Origin: an uncultured Oscillospiraceae bacterium
GTDB taxonomy: Bacteria > Bacillota > Clostridia > Oscillospirales > Oscillospiraceae
Assembly (NCBI GenBank): GCA_934597535.1
Contig: CAKTRT010000025.1
Coordinates: forward strand, 1-16,107
Length of the DNA: 16,107 bases
Direction of reading: 5' to 3'
Below are positions 1 to 7,586 of this stretch, piece by piece. Under the pieces are notes generated by a model that worked only from the letters and a program-made list of their open reading frames with translations, made no database searches and was not told the origin of the DNA. Made by a program: the position numbers and the translations under genes. How positions within the stretch are numbered: position 1 is the stretch's first letter; every line of letters begins with the position of its first letter.

Positions 1-15
1 TTTCACCATTTTCTA

Positions 16-71
16 CATAAAAAAGCAGAGTGTCCATTACAGGATACTCAGATCCTATAAGGACACTCTGC
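16..71 (-). terminator. Intrinsic terminator of the tRNA-Pro gene
   Basis: Read on the minus strand, an 11-bp perfect stem (arms 61-71 and 25-35) is followed by six T residues (complement of 19-24). The loop contains a second small hairpin (41-45 with 52-56). It starts directly after the tRNA CCA end, so it most likely ends that single-gene transcript. Confidence 0.85.
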
Positions 72-72
72 A

Positions 73-149
73 TGGTCCGAGTGACAGGATTCGAACCTGC
101 GGCATCCTGCTCCCAAAGCAGGCGCGCTACCAACTGCGCTACACCCGGA
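73..149 (-). tRNA. tRNA-Pro (anticodon TGG)
   Basis: The minus strand folds as a complete 77-nt cloverleaf. The acceptor stem pairs TCCGGGT with ACTCGGA and allows one G-T pair. The D-arm has AGCGCAG...GCGC, the anticodon loop is TTTGGGA with anticodon TGG inside a CCTGC/GCAGG stem, and the T-loop is GGTTCGAATCC. The 3' CCA is encoded. Anticodon UGG reads CCA and, by wobble, other proline codons. A promoter lies a few bases upstream and a terminator directly downstream, so it appears to be a monocistronic tRNA gene. Confidence 0.97.
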
Positions 150-160
150 TACAATATATT

Positions 161-189
161 ATTATAGCAGGTCAAAATGCGCCTGTCCA
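161..189 (-). promoter_or_regulatory. Sigma-A promoter of tRNA-Pro
   Basis: On the minus strand, TGGACA (184-189) and TATAAT (161-166) are separated by 17 bp. A TGC just upstream of the -10 makes it an extended -10 element. The expected start lies about 5 nt before the tRNA 5' end, as usual for stable RNA promoters. Confidence 0.85.
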
Positions 190-204
190 GTCCTGCATTA
201 AATT

Positions 205-513
205 TTATGGTGTAGGTATTACAAGGATCATCATGTTCAGATGCTTCGGCGCTGCTTGCCTGCACAGGTTCATGATCGCGGCGATGTCCTGCGATTCCGC
301 ATCCGGCAGCATATCCGCCAGCGGGTAGGTCGGCGATACGTTCAGCGCTTTGCAGATGGAAACGAACACAGGCAGGCTCGGCATCTTCGCGCCGGATTCG
401 ATTTGACGCAGATAGGTCGCGTTGATGTTGCAAGCCTCAGACAGACGCTCACTCGTCCGGCCCCGTTCCTTGCGTGCCATATTGATGCGCTTTCCGAGCG
501 ATCTTCTGTCCAT
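205..513 (-). CDS. XRE-family helix-turn-helix DNA-binding protein
   Basis: This 102-residue protein has a Cro/C1-type helix-turn-helix at about residues 5-61. The recognition part reads LSEACNINATYLRQIESG, followed by the typical LPVFVSICKALNVSP helix. The remaining 40 residues are a short tail with no recognised domain, so no ligand-binding or peptidase partner is visible. It would act as a cytoplasmic transcription regulator with an unknown target. The start is supported by a GGAGG ribosome binding site about 6 nt upstream. It is transcribed away from the SLH remnant and toward the tRNA. Stand-alone regulators of this size are often autoregulatory; a 13-bp inverted repeat upstream could be an operator, but this is inference. 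Confidence 0.88.
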   Translation of the reverse strand: MDRRSLGKRINMARKERGRTSERLSEACNINATYLRQIESGAKMPSLPVFVSICKALNVSPTYPLADMLPDAESQDIAAIMNLCRQAAPKHLNMMILVIPTP

Positions 514-531
514 GCTCTCGCCTCCGCTTGT

Positions 532-544
532 ATGCCTGTGGCAT
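532..544. promoter_or_regulatory. Inverted repeat, possible operator of the XRE gene
   Basis: ATGCC-TGT-GGCAT is a perfect 5-bp inverted repeat about 20 bp upstream of the XRE start codon, in its 5' UTR or promoter. Size and place fit an autoregulatory operator, but nothing else in the sequence proves it. No convincing -10/-35 pair was found for this gene; a TTGAGA (minus strand, near 580-586) may be the -35. Confidence 0.2.
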
Positions 545-579
545 GGTTTTTGTTCTCTATTAGCTTACATTTATGTTGA

Positions 580-930
580 TTTTCTCAAAAGCCGCTTTTA
601 GAATACAAAACGCAAGGCAATGCCAAGGCCGTGGCGTGGGCCGTAGAAAACGGCATCACGACCGGCACGAGCGAGACGACCTTCTCCCCGAGCGCGGCCT
701 GCACGAGAGCGCAGAGCGTGACGTTCCTCTACCGCGCGCTCGGCAAGCTGACCGAGAGCGGCGAGACGTTCCGCGATGTGCCCAAGGGCAGCTACTATGA
801 GGACGCGGTCGCGTGGGCGGCGGCGAACGGCATCACGACCGGCATCGGCGGCGGGCTGTTCGGTTCCGATCAGAGCTGCACGAGAGCGCAGATCGTGACG
901 TTCCTCTACCGCGCCTATCAGGGGCGGTAA
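580..930 (+). pseudogene. 3' remnant of an SLH-domain surface protein
   Basis: An open frame of about 116 codons starts right after an in-frame TGA (577-579) and ends at TAA 930. It encodes two S-layer homology repeats: AVAWAVENGITTGTSETTFS followed by CTRAQSVTFLYRALG, then FRDVPKGSYYEDAVAWAAAN and CTRAQIVTFLYRA. The frame has no ATG and no ribosome binding site. The first repeat is damaged at its start (YKTQGNAKAVAW), where a family member would have a DVP...YYA segment. SLH repeats normally sit at an end of long secreted proteins and bind the secondary cell-wall polymer; here the signal peptide and body are missing. It is best read as the preserved tail of a deleted gene, with its terminator still attached. 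A GTG at 631 could in principle start a 99-residue protein, but nothing supports this. Confidence 0.7.
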
Positions 931-971
931 GGGCGCGCGCCCATCGCGCACGGGCAATTTTTCCCAAACAG

Positions 972-1010
972 AAAACAGGTGGAGCTGCATGCAGCGCCGC
1001 CTGTTTTTTT
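972..1010 (+). terminator. Intrinsic terminator after the SLH remnant
   Basis: An 8-bp outer stem with one G-T pair (975-982 with 997-1004) extends through A-T pairs. Its loop is itself self-complementary (GCTGCATGCAGC, 984-995). Seven T residues end it at 1010. The A-run before the stem would let it work on the minus strand too. Confidence 0.8.
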
Positions 1011-1074
1011 GCAAGGCGGGCGCGGGGCGGCCGAACGCACGGCAGGCCTGCGCGCCGCGCCGGGCGAGGATGTG

Positions 1075-1108
1075 CATTTCAGGCAGAAAAAACATACATT
1101 TCAGGCAG
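1075..1108. repeat. Direct repeat CATTTCAGGCAG, 22-bp period
   Basis: CATTTCAGGCAG occurs at 1075-1086 and again, identically, at 1097-1108. The 22-bp period is two helical turns, which would place both copies on the same DNA face, just upstream of the possible promoter of the giant surface-protein gene. This resembles a regulator binding site; the regulator is unknown. Confidence 0.45.
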
Positions 1109-1133
1109 GTCTTCCCACAAAACGGCGCGAAGG

Positions 1134-1142
1134 TGCTACACT
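1134..1142 (+). promoter_or_regulatory. Possible extended -10 promoter for the SLH protein gene
   Basis: TGCTACACT gives TGn plus TACACT, an extended -10 with four of six consensus bases. No good -35 is seen; an activator bound at the upstream direct repeats could replace it. Transcription would start near 1150, leaving a 5' UTR of about 120 nt that contains the paired hairpins. Confidence 0.35.
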
Positions 1143-1167
1143 GAAACAGCAAAAGCTATAAAGATCC

Positions 1168-1209
1168 GTCCGGGGGCGCCCCCGGACCCCGTAGGGTTGA
1201 CCCTACGGG
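1168..1209. repeat. Two adjacent perfect hairpins (REP-like or 5'-UTR element)
   Basis: Positions 1168-1187 are a perfect 20-bp palindrome of almost pure G and C. Immediately after it, 1188-1196 pairs perfectly with 1201-1209 around the loop TTGA. Neither hairpin is followed by a T-run, so this is not an intrinsic terminator. It lies 60 bp before the giant surface-protein start. It may be a short interspersed palindromic element or an mRNA-stabilising 5' structure; the sequence alone does not decide. Confidence 0.6.
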
Positions 1210-1270
1210 ATGCCCTCTGCCCGCGGGAGACAGCCCAAGGGGCAGGGAAGGAGACTGAAGGAGGAGACCG

Positions 1271-4200
1271 ATGAAAAAACGTTTATTGAGTTGGCTCATG
1301 GCCCTGACGCTGTGCCTGACGCTGCTGCCCGCGGCGGTGCTGGCGAACGGCAACGGCGTGGAGGATCTCCAGCTCTCCGGAGAGCAGGAAACGATCCTCT
1401 CCGGGGAAGAGGGGAACGCTGTGTCCGGCGAACAGCAGGAGACGCAGCCCACGGCGGTTCCAGCGGCGGAGCCTGCGGCGCTGATGGCGAGCGGCCTTTT
1501 CACGCAGGCGGCGGGGCATGATCACTGCCTCTGCGGCGCGGCGCACAAGGCGATTGGCGATCACACGGATGCTAACGCTTCGCAGATCACGTTTACCGAG
1601 TGGACGGACGCGCTGGCGGAACAGCAGAACGGCAGCGGAAAGACCGCATCCAACTCCCTGCCAAAGGAGGGCAATAACTTCTATTACCTGACTCAGGATG
1701 TGGTGCTGAGCACGAGTTGGAAGCCTGCTGACGGCACGGTGCTCTGCCTGAACGGCCACAGCATCACGAGCACAAGCGTTTATTACGGCATTCATATTGC
1801 CGACGGCGTGACCTTCACGCTGACCGACTGCAACGGCAGCGGTAAGAGTTATCGGTTTGCAGACGGTGATGGATATTATGATCCGTGGAAGCGGGATGAC
1901 TCCGGCAGCCATGAGGTCATCGGCGGTATCCTCACCGCCCCGCATGGCAGCGGCGTATATATCCAGAAAGGCACCTTCAACATGTACGGCGGCACCATCG
2001 TCGGCAACCGCGGCCACAGCATCAACAAAAAGGGCGGCGGCGTGTTTATTGGGTTTAACGAAAACAATAATACGTTCAACATGTACGGCGGCGCCATCAC
2101 CGGCAACCGGGTGTCCGGCGAAAGTACCAGAGATGGCGGCGCCGGCGTGTACGTGGGGGGCAGCACCAACACGTTCAACATGTACGGCGGTGAGATCTCC
2201 AATAATGCGACGACAAGCTCTGCCAGCGGCGGCGGTGTGAATGTGAACTATGGCGGCACATTCCATATGTACGGCGGCATCATCGGCGGCGAGGGGAAAG
2301 GCAACACCTCCAGCTGGGGCGGCGGCGGCGTGTATGTGTCCGATAGCACGTTCACCATGAGCGGCACCGCGAAGATCGCCAACAACATTGAAAGCCGTAG
2401 TAGCGGTGGCGGCGTGGATGTGTCCGGCGGCACATTTACTATGAGCGACGACGCGAAAATCATCAACAACAAGACAACCGGCAGTCAAGGCCACGGCGGT
2501 GGCGTGTGTGTGAGCAATGGCCAGTTCACTATGAGCGGCAATGCAACGATCACCGGCAACAGCTGTGGTAGCACCGATACCTATTACAATGGCGGCGGTG
2601 TATTTGTCAGTAGTAGTGCAACGCTCACCGTGTCCGGTAATGTGCAGATCACCGGCAACACGAAAAACAACAAGGCGAACAACGTCTATCTTGGACAATA
2701 CAACAATGACCCTATGGCTACCATCACCATCGGCGAGGAAGATCTGGATACCAATGCGAAGATCGGTGTGACTGCAAAAACGCCCTCTGCGGGCCTTGTC
2801 ATCGCCACCGGCGCAACTGAGAATAAAAACTACACCGAGATTATCACGAGTGACGACGATACTTACGAAGTCGCGCACGACAGCACTGACGCGACCAAGC
2901 TGGTGTTGAAAGTTGCTCCCGAGAAGCCCCACGAGCACTTCCTCTGCGGCGGCGATAACTGCACCAAGGTCGGGGAGCATACGGAGAACGGCAAGACCAC
3001 CTTTGAAACGAAGCTGTGGATGGACGGCGCCACGCTGAAGATGGGGGACAAGGAGTGGACGCTGGGCAAGGTCGAACGAGCTGATAGCAGCAGCGGCGAC
3101 AAAGAAGAAGGCTACGCCCTTTCGGAGGGCACTTACTATCTGGGCACTGACCTTAAGCTCAACGGCACACCTATCCTGATCAGCGGCGATGTCAAGCTCT
3201 GCCTGAACGGACACACCATTGACCAGGCGTACCGATCCGGGGCCATCAGCAGTTTGATTCGCATTGTTGGCAAAAATGCGAATCTGACCCTGACCGACTG
3301 CGTAGGCACCGGCAAGCTCACGGGCGGTAAATACGGCGGCGTAGACGTGTTCGGCGGCTGTACGCTGGATATGTTCGGCGGCACCATCACCGGCAACGAG
3401 ATCAATGGTGGCGTAAGCATTGGCCGAATCGGCACGTTCAACATGTACGATGGCAAGATCACCGGCAACCGCGCTGAATACGGCGGCGGCGTGCTTAACG
3501 GCGGCACCTTCAACATGTACGGCGGCGAGATCAGTGGCAACACAGCTACCAACTGTGGCGGCGGCGTGTATGTAGCCGAATATTCGACGGCTTTCAAGGT
3601 CTCCGGCGCGGCCAAGATCACTGACAACACGATAGATGAAAAGGCGAACAACGTCTATTTGCCCAGCGGAAAGACCATTGCCATCAGAGGCCTTACTGGG
3701 GGCGCGAATATCGGCGTGACCACGGCGGAAAAGCCCACTGATAAAAAACATGTCACCATTGTCAGCGGTGCGGGCACTATGAGTTATGACAATGTCGTAA
3801 AGGCCGATGACAGCGAGAACTATAAGACCCAGATGGACGGTGCTGACCTCGTTCTGGCCGTGAAGAACGGCGGCACCACGCCCACGGAGCACAAGCACTT
3901 CCTCTGCGGCGGCGATAACTGCACCAAGGTCGGCGAGCATCAGGACAGCCTGACCACATTCACCGCGTGGACGGACGAACTGGCGAAAGAACAGTACAGC
4001 GATAACACAAAGACTGCGGCCAACTCTCTGCCCAACACGGCGGGCAACTACTATCTGACCGGCGACGTGACGCTGGACAAAGCATGGAAGCCTGCCAGCG
4101 GCACGGTGCTCTGCCTGAACGGCTACAGCATTACGGTGAACAAGGATACCGAGACCCAAATCTTCCCTGCCGCCGGTGCGATCACGGTCAATGAAAATTG

Positions 4201-7200
4201 TACCTTCACGCTGGTGGACTGCAAGGGCGATAAGAACAAATACGGTGAGATCACCCACGGCACGAACACCGAGACCAGCAGCAAGTATCCCGGCAGCGGC
4301 GTGTGCGTGTACGGCACGTTCAATATGTACGGCGGCAAGATTACCGACAACGAGGTAAAATATGAATACCGTTCCGGTGGCGGCGTATATGTTAATGCCA
4401 AAGGCATCTTCACCTTGTACGGCGGCAGCATCACCGGCAATAAGTCCAATAACGCCAACGGTTCCAACGTAAGCGGAGCCGGCGGCGGTGTGTATACGGT
4501 CGGTACGTTTACCATGTATGACGGCACCATCTCCGGCAACGAGGCCTATCGGGACGGCGGCGGCGTGTATACGGTCGGCGCAAACGGCTTCACCATGTAC
4601 GGCGGCAGCATCACCGGCAACACGGCCAGGGGCCAACATTACGAAAAATGGTACATTGGCGGCGGCGGCGTGTTCGTGGATTCCGGCAACAGGGATGATG
4701 CTGGCATCAGATTCACCATGAAGGGCGGTACGATCTCCAACAACACGGCCTACGGCGCGGGCGGCGGCGTGTATGTGAAGGAGTACTACGGCAGCTTTGT
4801 TATGGAGGGCGGCACGATCTCCGGCAATAGGGCGGTCGTGGAGGATTCCAAGAGCTACTACGCCGGCAAGGGCGGCGGCGTGTATGTGGACGGCGAATTC
4901 ACCATGCAGAACGGCAGCATCACCGGCAACAGCGCTGTGAACGGCGGCGGTGTGTGTGTGGACGGCGACTTCACCATGACCGGCGGTACCATCGGCGGCA
5001 CGAAGGAAAGCGACGCCAATACCGCCGGTGAGAATGGCGGCGGTGTGTTTGTGTACGACGACTACAGTGTCTCTTGTACCATGTCCGGCAATGTGAAGGT
5101 CATCGGCAATCGGAAGACTGACGGCACGGCCAACAACTATTACGGCGGGGCCATTACCATCGGCACGGACGGTCTGGGCGACAACGCGAAGATCGGCATG
5201 AATATGGGCAGCAGCTGGCCTACTAACACATACGGAACACGGATCGCCCGCCAAGCAAAGGAATCGGATCAAGGCAAATTCACCAGCGACAAGGAAGGCT
5301 ACGAGATCAAGTACAACGAGAGAGAAAAGGAGCTGCGGCTGGCGAAGATCGCCACGCTCACTCGGATCGCTGTACCTACCGCGAAGACCGGCCTGATCTA
5401 CAACGGTGAGCAGCAGACCGGTGTGGTCAGCGGCACGGGTTACACCATCACCGGCAACACCGCCACCAACGCGGGCAGCTACACCGCGACGGCTGCGCTG
5501 AAGAGCGGCTATACGTGGAACGACGGCTCCAACGGTGCGAAGACGATCTCGTGGAGCATCGCGAAGAAAGCTCCTGCGGCGGCGGACTTTACCTTCACCG
5601 CCCCGACAGAGCTGGTTTACGACGGCAGAGCCAAGACTGCGGAAGTCGCGGCCGCGAGCGGCATCAAGGGCATGGGCGAGGTCACGGCAATCAAATACTA
5701 TCAGGATGAAACGGCGGTGCAGCCCATCAATGCGGGCGTCTACACCGTCAAGATCGACGTGGCCGAGGGCGCGAACTATACCGATGCCAAGGATCTGACA
5801 ACGGACGACTGGACGTTTACCATCAGCGGCGGCGAGGTCGTTCCGCCCGCACACACCCATACCTACGGCGCGTGGAGCAGCGATGCTGCGAACCATTGGC
5901 ATGAGTGCACTGATGCGGACTGCCCGAATAAGCCGGACAGCATCAAGGATACGGCGGCGCACGTCTATGACGGCGCGGACGATGCGACCTGCAACGTCTG
6001 CGGCTACACCCGCGAGCTCACCCCGCCCAGCGCTGTCCCCGTCACCGGTATCACGCTGAACATCACCTCGGCGGCGCTGAAGGTGGGCGAGACGGTGACT
6101 CTGACCGCTGCGGTCGAACCCTCTAACGCCACGAACGGGAATGTGACCTGGGCATCTTCCGATTCGGCTGTTGCGGCAGTGTCCAACGGCGTTGTGACGG
6201 CGGTGAAAGAGGGCGCTGCCGTGATCACCGCGACGGCAGCGGACGGCTCCGGCATTTTCGCAAGCTGCACGGTCACTGTTACCGCCGCGCCTGCGCCCGG
6301 CGGCAGCACGGGCGGCGATTTTATCCCCGGCGGCGAGAGCAGCTCCACGATCACCACGAAAACGAATCCGGACGGCTCTGTCAGCAGAACCGAGACAAAG
6401 TCCGATGGCACGGTGATCGAGACGACCACCAACGCCGACGGCTCGACAACCAGAACCACGACGAGGAGCGACGGCAGCTCTGTGATCGAAAGCAGGGAGG
6501 CCAACGGCACGACCGGCACGGTCAGGACTGACACGACCGGCAAGACCGAGGCCGAGGCCAAGGTCAGCAAGAAGGCGATCGAGGACGCGAAGAAGAGCGG
6601 CGGGACCGTGAAGGTGCCTGTCGAGGTCAGGGCGGGCAAGAACAGCGACACCGCCCCGACCGTCAAGGTCGAGCTGCCGAGGAACGCGGGCGAGACGGAG
6701 ATCGAAATTCCGGTCGCGGGCGTGAGCTCCGGCACGGTGGCGGTCATCGTCCACCCCGACGGCACGGAGGAGATCGTCAAGGCTTCCAAGCCCACTGAGA
6801 ATGGCATTCAGCTGGCCGTGAACGGCAGCACGACCATCAAGATCATCGACAACTCCAAGGATTTCATTGATACGCGCAGCCACTGGAGCCGCGACGAGGT
6901 CAACTTTGTCGTCTCCCGCGAGCTCTTCAACGGCGTCGGCAATAACCTGTTCGGCGTGAAGCAGACCATGACGCGCGGCATGGTAAACACCGTGCTGGCC
7001 CGTCTTGCGGGTGTCGATACCACGCCGAAGGCCGGCCAGAAGTGGTACGAGGTCGGCACCGAGTGGGCCAAGGCCAACGGCATTTCGGACGGCACGAACC
7101 CCGAGGCGAGCGTGACGCGCGAGCAGCTCGCAACGCTGCTCTACCGCTTCAGCGGTTCTCCCGCGGTGAGCGGCAGCCTGAACTTCACGGATGCGCGTGA

Positions 7201-7348
7201 GGTCAGGGATTATGCGCAGAACGCGCTCCTTTGGGCGACGCAGAACGGCATCATCAACGGCGTCGGCGGCGGACGCATCGCGCCGGGCACAGATGCTCAG
7301 CGCGCACAGGTCGCCGCTATGATGGCGCGCTATCTCAAGAACCTGTAA
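1271..7348 (+). CDS. Giant secreted beta-helix surface protein with C-terminal SLH repeats
   Basis: 2025 residues. Signal peptide 1-25 (MKKRLLSWLMALTLCLTLLP then AAVLA, cleavage likely after A25). Three homologous units follow. Each opens with an HxHxLCG module (about 83, 555, 875), then a NSLP..YYLT..V.L..WKP / LCLNG segment, then beta-helix coils of the form GTFNMYGGxIxGN (about 8, 4 and 9 coils; GGGVYV stacks alternate with them). Unit ends are near 500, 817 and 1317. Next come two MBG/YDG-like Ig domains (about 1362-1522), a Cys/His-rich HTHTYGAW...HWHEC...CNVCGY module (1527-1580), a BIG2 domain (1590-1671), a DGS-repeat linker (1690-1757) and about three SLH repeats (1864-2025). SLH repeats anchor to the secondary cell-wall polymer; the helices would project outward, perhaps for adhesion or glycan binding. 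No catalytic motif or LPXTG was seen. The start has an AAGGAGGAG site 5 nt upstream. Function remains unknown. Confidence 0.93.
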   Translation: MKKRLLSWLMALTLCLTLLPAAVLANGNGVEDLQLSGEQETILSGEEGNAVSGEQQETQPTAVPAAEPAALMASGLFTQAAGHDHCLCGAAHKAIGDHTDANASQITFTEWTDALAEQQNGSGKTASNSLPKEGNNFYYLTQDVVLSTSWKPADGTVLCLNGHSITSTSVYYGIHIADGVTFTLTDCNGSGKSYRFADGDGYYDPWKRDDSGSHEVIGGILTAPHGSGVYIQKGTFNMYGGTIVGNRGHSINKKGGGVFIGFNENNNTFNMYGGAITGNRVSGESTRDGGAGVYVGGSTNTFNMYGGEISNNATTSSASGGGVNVNYGGTFHMYGGIIGGEGKGNTSSWGGGGVYVSDSTFTMSGTAKIANNIESRSSGGGVDVSGGTFTMSDDAKIINNKTTGSQGHGGGVCVSNGQFTMSGNATITGNSCGSTDTYYNGGGVFVSSSATLTVSGNVQITGNTKNNKANNVYLGQYNNDPMATITIGEEDLDTNAKIGVTAKTPSAGLVIATGATENKNYTEIITSDDDTYEVAHDSTDATKLVLKVAPEKPHEHFLCGGDNCTKVGEHTENGKTTFETKLWMDGATLKMGDKEWTLGKVERADSSSGDKEEGYALSEGTYYLGTDLKLNGTPILISGDVKLCLNGHTIDQAYRSGAISSLIRIVGKNANLTLTDCVGTGKLTGGKYGGVDVFGGCTLDMFGGTITGNEINGGVSIGRIGTFNMYDGKITGNRAEYGGGVLNGGTFNMYGGEISGNTATNCGGGVYVAEYSTAFKVSGAAKITDNTIDEKANNVYLPSGKTIAIRGLTGGANIGVTTAEKPTDKKHVTIVSGAGTMSYDNVVKADDSENYKTQMDGADLVLAVKNGGTTPTEHKHFLCGGDNCTKVGEHQDSLTTFTAWTDELAKEQYSDNTKTAANSLPNTAGNYYLTGDVTLDKAWKPASGTVLCLNGYSITVNKDTETQIFPAAGAITVNENCTFTLVDCKGDKNKYGEITHGTNTETSSKYPGSGVCVYGTFNMYGGKITDNEVKYEYRSGGGVYVNAKGIFTLYGGSITGNKSNNANGSNVSGAGGGVYTVGTFTMYDGTISGNEAYRDGGGVYTVGANGFTMYGGSITGNTARGQHYEKWYIGGGGVFVDSGNRDDAGIRFTMKGGTISNNTAYGAGGGVYVKEYYGSFVMEGGTISGNRAVVEDSKSYYAGKGGGVYVDGEFTMQNGSITGNSAVNGGGVCVDGDFTMTGGTIGGTKESDANTAGENGGGVFVYDDYSVSCTMSGNVKVIGNRKTDGTANNYYGGAITIGTDGLGDNAKIGMNMGSSWPTNTYGTRIARQAKESDQGKFTSDKEGYEIKYNEREKELRLAKIATLTRIAVPTAKTGLIYNGEQQTGVVSGTGYTITGNTATNAGSYTATAALKSGYTWNDGSNGAKTISWSIAKKAPAAADFTFTAPTELVYDGRAKTAEVAAASGIKGMGEVTAIKYYQDETAVQPINAGVYTVKIDVAEGANYTDAKDLTTDDWTFTISGGEVVPPAHTHTYGAWSSDAANHWHECTDADCPNKPDSIKDTAAHVYDGADDATCNVCGYTRELTPPSAVPVTGITLNITSAALKVGETVTLTAAVEPSNATNGNVTWASSDSAVAAVSNGVVTAVKEGAAVITATAADGSGIFASCTVTVTAAPAPGGSTGGDFIPGGESSSTITTKTNPDGSVSRTETKSDGTVIETTTNADGSTTRTTTRSDGSSVIESREANGTTGTVRTDTTGKTEAEAKVSKKAIEDAKKSGGTVKVPVEVRAGKNSDTAPTVKVELPRNAGETEIEIPVAGVSSGTVAVIVHPDGTEEIVKASKPTENGIQLAVNGSTTIKIIDNSKDFIDTRSHWSRDEVNFVVSRELFNGVGNNLFGVKQTMTRGMVNTVLARLAGVDTTPKAGQKWYEVGTEWAKANGISDGTNPEASVTREQLATLLYRFSGSPAVSGSLNFTDAREVRDYAQNALLWATQNGIINGVGGGRIAPGTDAQRAQVAAMMARYLKNL
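3894..3933 (+). repeat. 40-bp exact repeat of 2934-2973 inside the SLH protein gene
   Basis: The 40 bp coding for HFLCGGDNCTKVG are identical at 2934-2973 and 3894-3933, exactly 960 bp (320 codons) apart. The first copy of the module, near 1515-1560, is diverged (HCLCGAAHKAIGDH). Identity at silent positions suggests recent duplication or gene conversion between units two and three. Confidence 0.85.
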
Positions 7349-7365
7349 GCGCAGGCGGCGCAATG

Positions 7366-7410
7366 AAAAAACAGCTCCGGCCCCTTTACAAAGGGGTCGG
7401 AGCTGTTTGT
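7366..7410. terminator. Long hairpin terminator after the SLH protein gene
   Basis: Arms 7369-7387 and 7390-7408 form a nearly perfect stem of about 18 bp with one G-T pair and a tiny loop, 20 bp after the stop codon. The plus strand has only TTTGTG after the stem. The minus strand reads out into TTTTTT, so the structure may act in both directions. Confidence 0.75.
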
Positions 7411-7555
7411 GCGGCAGGACGAAGCCGCCCGCAAAGCGGGAGCGATGCGGCGGTAAACGAAGCCCGTGCTTTACGCGCGCTCATGCGCGGCCGATTTTGC
7501 GGTTATAAAAAGAATGCATTTTCCAAAATCACGGCTGGAAGTTCAAGCGGTGATG

Positions 7556-7564
7556 TGGTATGAT
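7556..7564 (+). promoter_or_regulatory. Extended -10 promoter for the glycosylase-MATE pair
   Basis: TGGTATGAT is a TGn extended -10 with TATGAT at 7559-7564. A weak -35 (CTGGAA, 7535-7540) lies 18 bp upstream. Transcription would start near 7571, leaving a very short 5' UTR that still includes the AGGAGG site. Confidence 0.5.
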
Positions 7565-7586
7565 GAAAAAAACGCAGGAGGCGCAC

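Noticed and set aside
205..930. Prophage or integrative element border (XRE gene next to a tRNA)
   Set aside because: No integrase, no duplicated tRNA 3' end and no other phage gene is in the window, so tRNA proximity alone is not evidence.
1980..5110. Repeated GGCGGCGTGTAT / ATGTACGGCGGC segments resembling an array of direct repeats
   Set aside because: They are in frame, degenerate and variable in spacing, and encode beta-helix coils; there are no constant repeats with unique spacers as in CRISPR.
1283..7363. A 2026-codon open frame antisense to the whole giant surface-protein gene
   Set aside because: It mirrors the true gene almost end to end. The translation is rich in Ala, Arg, Val, His and low in any domain pattern, with no signal peptide or ribosome binding site. 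It comes from GC-rich codon use and a repeated sense protein that avoids TTA, CTA and TCA in one phase.
7231..7563. Plus-strand frame overlapping the 3' end of the SLH protein gene and the spacer
   Set aside because: It runs out of phase through the SLH repeats and a terminator hairpin, with no start signal.
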